From contig JAKFVU010000040.1 in assembly GCA_021732025.1 (NCBI GenBank), positions 1 through 36,662 on the forward strand: a DNA stretch of 36,662 nt, read 5' to 3'. The position numbers were made by a program, and so were the translations under genes. Below, in pieces: positions 15,972-25,377 of this stretch. The notes under the pieces were generated by a model that was not told the DNA's origin, did no database searches, and saw only the letters and a list, made by a program, of their open reading frames with translations. Source of the stretch: Candidatus Obscuribacterales bacterium. GTDB taxonomy: Bacteria > Cyanobacteriota > Vampirovibrionia > Obscuribacterales > Obscuribacteraceae. Position 1 is the stretch's first letter. The number at the start of each line of letters is the position of its first letter.

Positions 15972-17450
15972 GTGAAATTGAAGTCAACAATAATATTTTT
16001 GAGTGCAATTAGCTTACTAATTTCTTTTCCCGGTCAAGCCTTCGCCGAAAGCAGCATCCGCCTTAGGCCAGAGATTCAGCTAAACGAGACTTCTCTCACT
16101 CTTAGTGGCGCAGTGCAACTTGCCGAGAGCAAATACCCGCAAATTCTCAAACAACAAGCCGAGCTGCGAGCAGCTAAGCGCAACGTCACCCTGCAAAAAG
16201 TAAAGGAATACAATCCAGCAGCCCTTCTTTCATATCAGCAAGTAGACGCTACTCACAACCGCCTGACTCAAACCTTGTTCGGCACAGCAGTCTTACCCAC
16301 AACACCAGGTCCAGGACCCGAGAATGTTAGATTTGGAGCAGATGCTTTTAGCGCGGCCGGTTTCATCATAGACTGGGCACCAATTGACTTTGGCTTACAT
16401 AAAGCCCGTATAAATTACTCTAAAGCAGAAATGCATTTGGCCTCTGCACACTACGATCTTACGGTCCTCGATGTGACAGTGCAAGCTGCTGCAAGCTTTC
16501 TCGATGCCTTAATTATGAAAGAACAGGTTGCCGTAGCTATCGCAAACGTGCAGCGCTTCGCGGACTTTAGCAGAGTAGTGCACGCGCAAGTGGACGCCGG
16601 ATTGAAGGCTGGAGCTGATGCCTCGCTAGCAGACTCCCAACTGGCAAACGCCAAAAATGATCTGATACGTGCTCGCCTAAACTATGAACTCGCCCTAGCA
16701 GAGTTGGCATTTAGAGTCGGCATAGGTGGCAGCAACGTCGAGATCAACCCTGGTGGCATTAGCAAACTTACTCAACCAGATGATCCGCAAAGAGACTCGC
16801 CAAGATTTACCAATCACCCGCTGACAATAGCCAAACAATCGGTAGTTAACCTACGACAGGCTAATCGCAAAATCTTAGAGAAAGAATACTATCCAAAATT
16901 TCGTTGGATAGGTGGAATCAACTTGAGAGGCACCACTTTTAAAACCAACAACGGAGATGTCCCAGCTCCAGGAGTTAGTGGGATATTTCCAACCGTTCCC
17001 AACTGGAACGTTGGCCTGGTTATTGATTTTCCTTTTTTCGAAATAATTAGAATTCAAGCTGAGAAGAAAGTAGTAGACGAGCAAATAAACTCTGCTCAAC
17101 AGTCTTACGCTCTGGCAGTGCAACAGCTCAAAACAGAAGATGTTCAAGCGCGAGCAAGAGTAAGGGCTTCTCTTGAACTAGCTGCAAACATGCCTATTCA
17201 AGTGCAGGCCGCAAGCCAAGCGGCACAGCAAGCACAAGCGCGCTACGAGGCCGGGTTGGCGACAGTAGCGCAAGTTGCAGAAGCCAATCAAATTTTGGCA
17301 GATTCAAGAGTGAAAGAAGCAGTAACTAATGTCGGAGTGTGGAAAGCTCTGCTAGCAAATGCCGCTGTTCACGGCAATCTGCGGCCGTTTCTAGGAGCTG
17401 CCAATCAGGCCACAGGCAGCAGCACTATAAATAAAACAGGTACAGAATAA
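15972..17450 (+). CDS. TolC-family outer membrane efflux protein
   Basis: About 492 residues from the GTG at 15972, chosen because VKLKSTIIFLSAISLLISFP (then GQAFA) gives a standard signal peptide and GGTGAGA lies just upstream. GTG starts at 15924 and 15963 are also in frame. Two repeated outer-membrane-efflux helical regions are visible (from LSGAVQLAESKYPQILKQQA and from HPLTIAKQSVVNLRQANRKI), each followed by a coiled-coil segment rich in Ala and Gln (for example AASQAAQQAQARYEAGLATV). The product should trimerise into the outer-membrane channel of the pump encoded next. The permease ATG directly abuts the stop codon. Confidence 0.93.
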   Translation: MKLKSTIIFLSAISLLISFPGQAFAESSIRLRPEIQLNETSLTLSGAVQLAESKYPQILKQQAELRAAKRNVTLQKVKEYNPAALLSYQQVDATHNRLTQTLFGTAVLPTTPGPGPENVRFGADAFSAAGFIIDWAPIDFGLHKARINYSKAEMHLASAHYDLTVLDVTVQAAASFLDALIMKEQVAVAIANVQRFADFSRVVHAQVDAGLKAGADASLADSQLANAKNDLIRARLNYELALAELAFRVGIGGSNVEINPGGISKLTQPDDPQRDSPRFTNHPLTIAKQSVVNLRQANRKILEKEYYPKFRWIGGINLRGTTFKTNNGDVPAPGVSGIFPTVPNWNVGLVIDFPFFEIIRIQAEKKVVDEQINSAQQSYALAVQQLKTEDVQARARVRASLELAANMPIQVQAASQAAQQAQARYEAGLATVAQVAEANQILADSRVKEAVTNVGVWKALLANAAVHGNLRPFLGAANQATGSSTINKTGTE

Positions 17451-20400
17451 ATGTGGCTGATTAAACTAGCCATGGGTCGGCCGATCACCATCATGGTCTG
17501 TGTTATCACAGCACTACTCGCTGCCGTTCTTGCCGTGAAAGGCATGAAAGTTGACATATTTCCCAACTTAAATATGCCCGTGATTTATGTAATTCAGCCT
17601 TACGGCGGAATGGATCCTGCCCAATTTGAAGCTTTCGTTGTCGCTCACTATGAAAATCACTTTCTCTATGTCTCTGGCGTAGATCATATCGAGTCTAAAG
17701 CTATCCAAAATACTGCTGTTTTGAAGGTAGTTTTCAAAGCCGACACCGATATGGCAGAAGCAATGTCGAACATAGTGGCACAAGTGGAACGCTCGCGAGC
17801 CAAGATGCCACCAGGAACAGTTACACCATTTATTCTGCGCTTTGATGCTGGCAACGTACCGGTTGGCTATGTAGTTCTGTCCAGTAAGAGTGAGCCGGTC
17901 AGCAAGATAGAAGCAATTGCCGACGAGCGCATTAGGCCGATCATTTCAACTATCCCAGGAGCGACTACTACTCACCCATTCGGCGGTAACGTCCGAACAA
18001 TTGTTATTACAGTCGATCCACAACGCTTGCGGGCCTTGCGCCTTAGCTCAGAAGATGTAGTCAATGCAGTCACCTCAGGTAACATGATTACTCCATCGGG
18101 TTTGGTGAGGTCGGGTGATACTCAAAGAATTGCCAATCTTAACTCGACAGTGCTAGATATTCATCAACTTGAAAAAATACCGCTTAAGCTAGGACCTGGA
18201 GCCAGCCTTACCTTAGGTGATATCGCAACCGTCGTTGACGATATGGATATCGCCACTGGCTATGCTCTAGTAGATGGCAGAAGAACAGTCTTTATGACTA
18301 TTTCAAAGCTGGCTGACGCATCAACCCTTGACGTGGTGCAAAGAGTAAAAGCGGCTCTACCACAAATGCGAGCTGTGATTCCGAAAGACATCAGTGTCAG
18401 TTTCGACTTTGACCAATCAATTTATGTCACAGAAGCCATCAGCGGATTGGTATATGAAAGTTTAATTGGTGCACTTCTCACCGGTGGCGTGGTACTGCTA
18501 TTTCTTCAGGATATTCGCAGTGCCCTTATTGTCGTAGTGACAATTCCCATCGCATTGGCGGTGGCAATAGTCGGACTTTACGGCGCTGGTCAAACGGTCA
18601 ATATTATGACCCTTGGCGGCCTCTCGCTGGCTGTCGGTGTTTTAGTGGACGAAGCCACTGTGGCCATAGAAAACATCCATACCCACCTAGACCGCGGTGA
18701 ACCTCTTTTCAAAGGCATAGCAGATGCCAGTTGCGAAGTAATCACACCGCAACTACTGGCGGTGCTCTCCGTAATTGCAGTATTCCTGCCATCGTTCTTT
18801 ATGGAAGGAACAACAAAAGCATTGTTTGTGCCCCTATCCTTAGCAGTTGGCTTTGCTATGGTTGCGTCATATGTTCTCTCTAACACCTTGGTGCCCGTAC
18901 TCTCGGGCTGGCTTCTGCACACAAACAAAGGAGGCCAGCACAAAAAAAATATCATTGCCACCCTCATCACAAAAATGCGCCGCCAATATGCTCACAGCTT
19001 AGTACGACTATTTAGATGGCGAGTAGTTATGGTGGCAGCCTACATGATTGCTACACCAATAATTCTGATGATCGTGGGGCCACAACTCAAAACAGAAGTT
19101 TTCCCTGTGGGTAACCCCTCAAGCTTCCAACTCCGATTACTTGGCCCCGTAGGGACAAGAATCGAACGAACTGAGGATTACACCAAGAGAGTGCTCGATA
19201 TCATAGAGAAAGAGGCCGGTCCTGGCAATGTCGAAATTTCTATCTGCTACGTCGGCACCCAACCGCCCAACTTTGCCGTAAGCAACGTCTACATCTGGAC
19301 CTGTGGCCCCCAAGAAGCGCTGCTGCTAGTCTCGCTCAAGCATGGTGCCAAGATTAAGCTAAGTGAATTCAAAGAACGGCTGCGGAAAGCGGTCGCAAAA
19401 GAAATACCTCAGATCGCACTTTCATTTGAGTCTGGCGACATTGTCAATAAAATCATGAATCTCGGGGCACCAACCCCAATTCAAATAGACATAACTGGTT
19501 CAAGCCTGAGTCAAGATCAAGAGTATGCCCACAAGATTCTAGCTGAGCTAAAGCATGTGGCTGTTATTCGCGACGCTATGATCGTACAACCGCTTGCTTA
19601 TCCCACCATAGACGTTACGGTCGATAGAACCAGAGCCGGTCAACTAGGTCTGACCACTGCCGATGTTAGCAAAGCTCTTGTACCTGCAGTCTATTCAAGT
19701 AGATTTCTTCGTCAAATCTGGTGGCGTGACCCTCACCATGGCCATTCATACCAAGTACAAGTGCAATATCCAGCTGCCAACATGGAGTCAATTAAAGACG
19801 TTGAAATGATTCCCATCAGAAGTGGTGACACTGATAGCCCTCGTCTTGGCGATGTCGCCGACGTAAACTTCGGCACAATGGTGGGAGAATATGATCGCTA
19901 CAATTTAAGACGCATGCTTAGTATCACCGCCAACATTGCCAACGACGACCTTGGCAGCGCTGCTCGTGAAGTAAATAAAGCCATCGAAAGAGCAGGCAAA
20001 CCACCCCGCGGTCTCAACGTTGACGTTAGGGGACAGGTGCCGATTCTCAAAAGTACTATGGCTGGCCTCGCCAACGGATTAGCACTGGCTGTAGTGGCAA
20101 TTTTACTAATGCTTGTTGCCTATTTCCAGAGAGTAAAATTAGCATTGGTTGTGATGTCAGTTATACCGGCTATTTTACTTGGCGTTGTGCTGAGCATAAA
20201 AATCACAGCCGTGACCCTCAACGTTCAATCATTTATGGGCACAATTATGGCTGTAGGTATCGGCATTGCTAACGCCATCTTAATTGTTTCATTCTCCGAG
20301 TCGAGAAGACAAAGCGGCCAACCATCAGGTTCTGCAGCGGTTCGCGGCGCAGCAAGTAGATTGCGACCAGTACTTATGACTAGCATCGCCATGATAGCTG

Positions 20401-20609
20401 GTATGGCTCCAATGGCTCTGGGCTTAGCTGAAGGCGGCGAGCGCACCGCCCCACTTGGAGTGGCTGTCATAGGCGGCCTCTCCTTCTCACTAGTAGCTGT
20501 ACTTTTCTTATTACCGGTGATTTTCTCGATGGTGCAAAACACATCATCAAGAAAAGTTCCAAGCATGCTCTTCGACGACGAGCCAATACAAAAGGGAACA
20601 TCAGAATGA
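17451..20609 (+). CDS. RND-superfamily efflux permease
   Basis: 1052 residues, normal for AcrB-like inner-membrane transporters. The first helix (about 9-31) is followed by a porter loop and two repeated sets of helices. TM4 carries VGVLVDEATVAIEN with Asp400-Glu401 in place of the paired Asp407-Asp408 of AcrB. TM10 reads VGIGIANAILIVSFSE, with Ala940 where AcrB has the proton-relay Lys940. It also lacks the CusA-type acidic pattern, so it fits neither the classical drug (HAE1) nor heavy-metal (HME) group exactly. It drives proton-coupled export, probably with the TolC protein upstream and the adaptor downstream. The start follows the preceding stop without a gap and its end overlaps the adaptor gene (ATGA). 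Confidence 0.95.
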   Translation: MWLIKLAMGRPITIMVCVITALLAAVLAVKGMKVDIFPNLNMPVIYVIQPYGGMDPAQFEAFVVAHYENHFLYVSGVDHIESKAIQNTAVLKVVFKADTDMAEAMSNIVAQVERSRAKMPPGTVTPFILRFDAGNVPVGYVVLSSKSEPVSKIEAIADERIRPIISTIPGATTTHPFGGNVRTIVITVDPQRLRALRLSSEDVVNAVTSGNMITPSGLVRSGDTQRIANLNSTVLDIHQLEKIPLKLGPGASLTLGDIATVVDDMDIATGYALVDGRRTVFMTISKLADASTLDVVQRVKAALPQMRAVIPKDISVSFDFDQSIYVTEAISGLVYESLIGALLTGGVVLLFLQDIRSALIVVVTIPIALAVAIVGLYGAGQTVNIMTLGGLSLAVGVLVDEATVAIENIHTHLDRGEPLFKGIADASCEVITPQLLAVLSVIAVFLPSFFMEGTTKALFVPLSLAVGFAMVASYVLSNTLVPVLSGWLLHTNKGGQHKKNIIATLITKMRRQYAHSLVRLFRWRVVMVAAYMIATPIILMIVGPQLKTEVFPVGNPSSFQLRLLGPVGTRIERTEDYTKRVLDIIEKEAGPGNVEISICYVGTQPPNFAVSNVYIWTCGPQEALLLVSLKHGAKIKLSEFKERLRKAVAKEIPQIALSFESGDIVNKIMNLGAPTPIQIDITGSSLSQDQEYAHKILAELKHVAVIRDAMIVQPLAYPTIDVTVDRTRAGQLGLTTADVSKALVPAVYSSRFLRQIWWRDPHHGHSYQVQVQYPAANMESIKDVEMIPIRSGDTDSPRLGDVADVNFGTMVGEYDRYNLRRMLSITANIANDDLGSAAREVNKAIERAGKPPRGLNVDVRGQVPILKSTMAGLANGLALAVVAILLMLVAYFQRVKLALVVMSVIPAILLGVVLSIKITAVTLNVQSFMGTIMAVGIGIANAILIVSFSESRRQSGQPSGSAAVRGAASRLRPVLMTSIAMIAGMAPMALGLAEGGERTAPLGVAVIGGLSFSLVAVLFLLPVIFSMVQNTSSRKVPSMLFDDEPIQKGTSE

Positions 20610-21895
20610 AAAATATCGCCCCCATGCTCGTTGCGCTGAGTCTCACTGTCACAATCAGCGGCTGCAATAGCACCGGCAGTAACGAGACTGAAGAAAAGAA
20701 AGCGGGCCACAGCCAAAGTACAAACGAGAACGAGCCCCGCAGCGTAGACACTATACTCGTGGCTTCCAAGCATTTAGAAAACACAGTTCGTATACCAGCC
20801 GAATTGAGCGCCTTTCGCGACGTAGGAATACATCCCAAGGTGCAAGGCTTCGTCAAGAGCGTGACTGTAGACCGCGGATCAGCTGTGACAACGGGCCAAG
20901 TGTTAATTGAAATTGTGGCTCCTGAGCTAGAGGCCAACTATCAGGAAAGCAGGGCCAAGTTCGAAACGGCTAGCTCTGCTCTAGCTCAAGCGCAGTCAAA
21001 TGTCGCCAATTTTATAGCGCAGCAAGAAGAAGCAGAGGCTAAAGTAGAAGCGGAAGAAGCCAACTACAAGCGCATACAATTTGCCGCCAAAACCGCAGGT
21101 GCAATCGCGCCAGTCGATCTAGAAGCTGCAGAAAAGACACTACAAGGATCGAAAGCACACGTAAGAGCGGCAGAACAGGCCGTGATCGGTGCGAGGTCAG
21201 AGTTACAAGTGCAAAAAGGTCGCATTCGATCGGCTAAGCAAGCCCTTATTTCAATTGGCGAAACTAAGGCCTATTTGACGGTTCGTGCGCCCTTTAATGG
21301 CACTATTACTGAGCGCAATGTACATGAAGGCAGCTTGGTTAGCTCAACCGCCTCTAGTACACCGATGCTACGAATTCAAGAAACCTCCAAGCTCAGATTG
21401 CTCGTACCGGTGCCCGAAGAAGATATTTCATGCATCAAACAAGGTGAAGCCATGAAATTTACAGTACCTGCTTTCGTTGGCAAAATTTTCACCGGGACTG
21501 TTGCGCGGATAAGCCATGGTCTAGAGCGAAAGACTAGAACGATGATAATCGAACTAGACGTGCCCAATACCTCTAAAGAATTAGAACCAGGCATGTATGC
21601 GGAAGTTGTCTGGCAAATGAGGAGGCCGTACACCACCCTCTTTGTTCCCGCGACAGCTGTAGTAAGCGCCAACGACAAAACATTTGTCGTTAAAGTAAAA
21701 AACAACAAAGCAGAAAAAGTGAATATTTCTCGTGGCCAGACCATGGGCAAAGAAGTAGAAGTGGTCGGCGATTTAGAGCCTGGCGATCAGGTCGTCTTAC
21801 AGGCAAGCGAAGAAATCAAGCCAGGAGCAATTGTTCACCCTAAGTTGCTATCACAGCTTGAGGCTAATAAAAGCGAAGGTCACGGCGAAGAATAA
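20606..21895 (+). CDS. RND efflux periplasmic adaptor lipoprotein (MFP/HlyD family)
   Basis: A 429-residue adaptor. Lipoprotein signal with lipobox ISGC (Cys20). Barrel-sandwich (lipoyl-like) halves flank a long alpha-helical hairpin (about 110-215, heptad-rich Ala/Glu/Gln). The second half (AYLTVRAPFNGTITERNVHEGSLV) is followed by beta-barrel and membrane-proximal domains up to about residue 415. The adaptor bridges the permease and the TolC channel. The ATG overlaps the permease stop by four bases, a sign of coupled translation. Placing the adaptor last is the reverse of the usual adaptor-permease order. Confidence 0.94.
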   Translation: MKNIAPMLVALSLTVTISGCNSTGSNETEEKKAGHSQSTNENEPRSVDTILVASKHLENTVRIPAELSAFRDVGIHPKVQGFVKSVTVDRGSAVTTGQVLIEIVAPELEANYQESRAKFETASSALAQAQSNVANFIAQQEEAEAKVEAEEANYKRIQFAAKTAGAIAPVDLEAAEKTLQGSKAHVRAAEQAVIGARSELQVQKGRIRSAKQALISIGETKAYLTVRAPFNGTITERNVHEGSLVSSTASSTPMLRIQETSKLRLLVPVPEEDISCIKQGEAMKFTVPAFVGKIFTGTVARISHGLERKTRTMIIELDVPNTSKELEPGMYAEVVWQMRRPYTTLFVPATAVVSANDKTFVVKVKNNKAEKVNISRGQTMGKEVEVVGDLEPGDQVVLQASEEIKPGAIVHPKLLSQLEANKSEGHGEE

Positions 21896-21948
21896 AGCCT
21901 ACTACTAGACCAAGAGAGTTCTTTGGAAAATCCACAGACGCCCCTCTT

Positions 21949-21988
21949 GGCAACGCCAGCTGCGTTCCTAGAAGTTGCCGTTTATTTA
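21949..21988 (+). terminator. Possible terminator of the efflux operon
   Basis: GGCAAC (21949-21954) pairs with GTTGCC (21974-21979), followed by GTTTATTTA. An inner alternative is AACGC/GCGTT. The long loop and mixed T tract make this weak. It overlaps the end of the convergent FtsB-like gene. Confidence 0.35.
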
Positions 21989-22371
21989 CCAATCCGAATA
22001 ACGATCTCGTCTGGCCCTGCTAGGTTCAGCCGCTCGCGGGCCAGCCTTTCTATACCTGTTGACGAACGATAGCTCGAAAGCCCATCACGAAGCTCTTTGT
22101 TTATTTCTTCGGCCTGTCTGCGCCCATCTTTTAGGGCATTAGATTGCTGATGCAGATAAACCTGGCGCTGGCACGAACCAACTATCGAGCGCCCCGCTTG
22201 ATAGATTGCCACTGATGTAATCAGCATAATCACCAACTGGCGGCCAAGCTGCCCTGAAATATTGAAACGCGACAAAAAGCCTGGCTCGCCCACTGGTTTG
22301 TGGGAAGGCTTAGAAGGAGGCTTCTTAGCAGGCGTAGAAACTGCCTTTAGAGTAGGTTTGGTGTCAATCAC
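21982..22371 (-). CDS. FtsB/DivIC-like septum formation initiator
   Basis: A 129-residue single-pass membrane protein. A basic, Pro-rich N-terminus (about 1-44) is followed by one membrane helix (about 46-64, LVIMLITSVAIYQAGRSIV), a coiled coil (about 72-100), and the family C-terminal motif GIERLARERLNLAGPDEIVI. FtsB/DivIC proteins form a complex with FtsL and FtsQ at the division site and activate septal peptidoglycan synthesis. The start is GTG, 3 bases after the stop of the phosphohexomutase gene, with GGAAG inside that gene's end, so the two are co-transcribed. The basic N-terminal extension is longer than in E. coli FtsB. Confidence 0.82.
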   Translation of the reverse strand: MIDTKPTLKAVSTPAKKPPSKPSHKPVGEPGFLSRFNISGQLGRQLVIMLITSVAIYQAGRSIVGSCQRQVYLHQQSNALKDGRRQAEEINKELRDGLSSYRSSTGIERLARERLNLAGPDEIVIRIGK

Positions 22372-22374
22372 GTT

Positions 22375-23865
22375 CTAGATTACTTCCGCCTTGGATAGCT
22401 TCTGATTTGCCGCTGGAATGGCGTCAACTTTCAACCCCTTTAAAATTTCGTCGATTTGGCTCTTGAAGTCAACCATTAATGAATCAATTAATTGTTCAGA
22501 TCTACCCTCACCAGATACACGAATGACTGGCTCAGTTCCACTAGGGCGAATCAAAAGCCAATTATCGGGGTCATGATAAAGCTTCAAACCGTCGGCCCTG
22601 TCCACTTTAAACAAAGGCTCACCAAGCAAATTGGAAATCGGGTGCTCAGCTAAATGAGCCAGTAAAAGTTTCTGGGTCTCTTTGGTTAAATGCAGATCAC
22701 CGCGCCGCTGATAAAACTTAACGCCAATCTCGCTCTCTAAATCTTGCCAAATTTGAGCCAACGGTTTCTTCTCGTAGGCTAACATTTCAATCACAAGCAA
22801 ATTGGCTAAGATGCCGTCTTTCTCAGGTATGTGACCTTTGATAGAAACCCCGCCAGACTCTTCGCCTCCGATTAAAACGTCTTCGGTGCGCATCTTTTCA
22901 CCAATATATTTAAAGCCAACTGGTGTTTCAATGACTGGCAAATTAAAGTGAGTACCGACATGATTGAGCATGTGACTGGTGGCCACTGTGCGCACGATGG
23001 CACCACTCATACCGTGATTCTTTACCAAGTGCCGCGTGAGCAAGCAAAGCAATTGATTGGGGGTGAAGAAAATGCCCTGGCCATCAATGATGGCGAAGCG
23101 ATCGGCGTCACCATCAGTGGCAATACCTAGATTAAAATCACCAGCTTTAATCTTTGCCACCAGCTCTTTTAGATAGGGCGGTGTGGGCTCAGGCATGCCT
23201 CCACCGAAGAGTGGATCGCGGAAATCATGCAAGGTCTCAAGCTCAATGCCAGCTTCTACTAAAATTTTATCGATGTAGCCACGACTGGTGCTGTAGAGCG
23301 CGTCGAATGCTACTTTCAAGCCCGACTGAGAAATAAGCTTGAGGTTTACAAGCTTTTTCACTGCCTCCATATATGGTGCGCTAGCATCAAATATTTGTAG
23401 ACTGTCGCTCGACAGAGCAATTTTCTCAGGACAGTGCTTAAGGTTATCGACGATCTTGGCGGTAATGTCGTTAGTAGCTGGGCCAGCGTATGGTGGAATA
23501 TATTTGACACCACAATATTCAGGTGGGTTATGGCTGGCAGTAAACTGCAAGGCACCGCAGGTGGTTTCAGCTTGAGTCGCCCAAGCTATACAAGGCGTAG
23601 GTATATCGCGATTGGCCACTTTGACATTTAGGCCCATAGCCATCAACACTCGAGCGGCACGCTCGGCAAACTGATCAGCCATAAAGCGAGTATCAAAGCC
23701 AATCAAGACAGGAATGTCTTTATTAGTTGAACCATCAATGTAGGTAGAAATCAAATAATTGCCAATGGCAAAACTGACCTTTTCTACATTGGCAAAAGTG
23801 AACTTCTCTGCAATTATTGCCCGCCAACCATCAGTGCCAAATTTGATATCGCTGGTTGCCGTCAT
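22375..23865 (-). CDS. Phosphoglucomutase/phosphomannomutase
   Basis: A 496-residue enzyme of the alpha-D-phosphohexomutase family. It has phosphoserine loop TASHNPP with catalytic Ser111, metal-binding DGDADR at 251-256, sugar-binding GGEESGG at 333-339 and phosphate-binding RPSGTEP at 440-446. These are all four family motifs, so it should be active, interconverting hexose 1- and 6-phosphates for nucleotide-sugar, glycogen or envelope polysaccharide synthesis. Sequence alone does not decide glucose, mannose or glucosamine substrate; GEESGG resembles PGM/PMM rather than GlmM. GAGG lies 5 bases before the ATG. It lies upstream of the FtsB-like gene and 33 bases from the YD-repeat-like gene. 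Confidence 0.93.
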   Translation of the reverse strand: MTATSDIKFGTDGWRAIIAEKFTFANVEKVSFAIGNYLISTYIDGSTNKDIPVLIGFDTRFMADQFAERAARVLMAMGLNVKVANRDIPTPCIAWATQAETTCGALQFTASHNPPEYCGVKYIPPYAGPATNDITAKIVDNLKHCPEKIALSSDSLQIFDASAPYMEAVKKLVNLKLISQSGLKVAFDALYSTSRGYIDKILVEAGIELETLHDFRDPLFGGGMPEPTPPYLKELVAKIKAGDFNLGIATDGDADRFAIIDGQGIFFTPNQLLCLLTRHLVKNHGMSGAIVRTVATSHMLNHVGTHFNLPVIETPVGFKYIGEKMRTEDVLIGGEESGGVSIKGHIPEKDGILANLLVIEMLAYEKKPLAQIWQDLESEIGVKFYQRRGDLHLTKETQKLLLAHLAEHPISNLLGEPLFKVDRADGLKLYHDPDNWLLIRPSGTEPVIRVSGEGRSEQLIDSLMVDFKSQIDEILKGLKVDAIPAANQKLSKAEVI

Positions 23866-23898
23866 CGTTTCCTCAAGTCACTAAATACAAAAAGCCAA

Positions 23899-25224
23899 TT
23901 AGAGAGCCGCGAGATAATTGAAAACATACTCACGCAAAGCTTCCCATGCAGTTCCGGCCTGCCTTTTGCCGCGATGGGCAGCAGGGACAGGCTTACTACC
24001 AGGAGGAAGAACATTATTGGGCTTGAGCTGTTCTAGTTCGCTGTCAGAATTGAAATCTATGATTGAGCCGTCTCGGCCATAGAAGCGGTAAGTACCAGAG
24101 TCTTCTGCGCGACTAAAGTCTGACTCGACTGTGTTTCTCGCTCCATCCGTTTCTGTACAAGTACCTGTACTTGCACTCTTTACGCCACCGCGATTAAGCG
24201 CTTCAGACTCAGAGCCATGAACCTTACGAAACCGGGTGGTCATGCGAAATCCGTCTGAACAAAAAAGAGCAGTCATCGAAACCCACTCACCATTGGCATC
24301 AGGAAGAAGCCTGCGCTCGGTGTGAACCGAGCGAATTAAATCAATACTCCAAAACTGACCGTCTTCGCGAGCGATGCTGACACAGCCTCGGGCGTCAACT
24401 TGCATTGATTCACCTTGGGCTTTTACCCGCCCGCGACCATCGCGCACTAGCACTCCGGGCCCATCTACCTCGCCTTGCGAATGCACAACGCCGCTAGCAT
24501 CATGACGTACAAAAGAACAAAGGTGACCCTTTTCGTCGTAGCGAAGAACCACACAAACGCCGCGATCAGAAACGATTTCTTGCACACGACCGATGTCGTC
24601 TTTTACAACTTTGGCACCACTAGGAAAAGTTTCGATACTACCGCGACCACTGCCATTCTCTTTGATTTCAACACGAGGACGCATCTTAATTGAAGCAGTA
24701 ATACCAGTAGAATCGCTAATATCGGCAGTGCGATTATTAGCTAAGGAACGACTATTGCGAATGCCGCGCAAAAAGGCTCCAGGCCCACCTGAACCATGTT
24801 GACCGGCTAGCTCACGGCGGCCCCGTTCAAAGTGGAGATTGTCATCGGATACTTCAAAATCGGTCTTGGGCCAGTAACCTTCAAGGGCTGTTTGCTCCAG
24901 CCCGTCTACATCTTCTTGGTCAGAAAAATTGCCAGAATTGAGCCAGGCTTCAAGCATCTGGGCGCCGGTAGAACTAGAACCAACCGCCGCCATCGAAGAA
25001 TGGTCGAGCAACTGTCTTTCGCCTTGCGAAGCGTTTTTTGAAAGGTAATTGAGAAGCCGACCATATTTTTGGTTCTGGCTAGCGAATAAATCTTGCTTAC
25101 CGGCTGCATGCTCATTGCCGGGAGTGATCATCGAACCGCTATCAGAGGGCGAAGCAAAGCGCGCTTTGCCTTGGGCTCTAACTGTATGGCGGGGGTGATT
25201 GTTCTCTAGCATGGCCGTTAACAC
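23899..25224 (-). CDS. YD/RHS-repeat-like protein, unknown
   Basis: A 441-residue protein without signal peptide or membrane helix. The N-terminal about 190 residues are polar and low in recognisable structure. From about 195 to 320 there are beta-strand repeats of the type IGRVQEIVSDRGVCVVLRYD, then EKGHLCSFVRHDASG and RDGRGRVKAQGE, resembling degenerate YD/RHS repeats. A further copy near the C-terminus is GTYRFYGRDGSIIDFNSDSE. Such repeats build hollow beta shells or sugar-binding strips in RHS proteins; this one is much shorter than a toxin RHS and has no visible toxin end. The longest frame begins with GTG at 25224; ATG at 25212 is an alternative. Neither has a clear ribosome site. Confidence 0.72.
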   Translation of the reverse strand: MLTAMLENNHPRHTVRAQGKARFASPSDSGSMITPGNEHAAGKQDLFASQNQKYGRLLNYLSKNASQGERQLLDHSSMAAVGSSSTGAQMLEAWLNSGNFSDQEDVDGLEQTALEGYWPKTDFEVSDDNLHFERGRRELAGQHGSGGPGAFLRGIRNSRSLANNRTADISDSTGITASIKMRPRVEIKENGSGRGSIETFPSGAKVVKDDIGRVQEIVSDRGVCVVLRYDEKGHLCSFVRHDASGVVHSQGEVDGPGVLVRDGRGRVKAQGESMQVDARGCVSIAREDGQFWSIDLIRSVHTERRLLPDANGEWVSMTALFCSDGFRMTTRFRKVHGSESEALNRGGVKSASTGTCTETDGARNTVESDFSRAEDSGTYRFYGRDGSIIDFNSDSELEQLKPNNVLPPGSKPVPAAHRGKRQAGTAWEALREYVFNYLAAL

Positions 25225-25377
25225 GCATTTTTATAAGCCTGAATCAGCCATTAAATATCTGGCCATCGCTCAAGCGCCAGCAATTGTAGCATTTTTGCCA
25301 CAAATCAAGGGGTAAAATACGCAAGCTGCAAAGAAGTTACAAAACGTCAGTCAGTCACGCTTTAGGCCCAAATAGGC

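Noticed and set aside
20225..20937. Two long antisense frames across the permease/adaptor junction
   Set aside because: Opposite the strongly supported RND and adaptor genes; no recognisable product.
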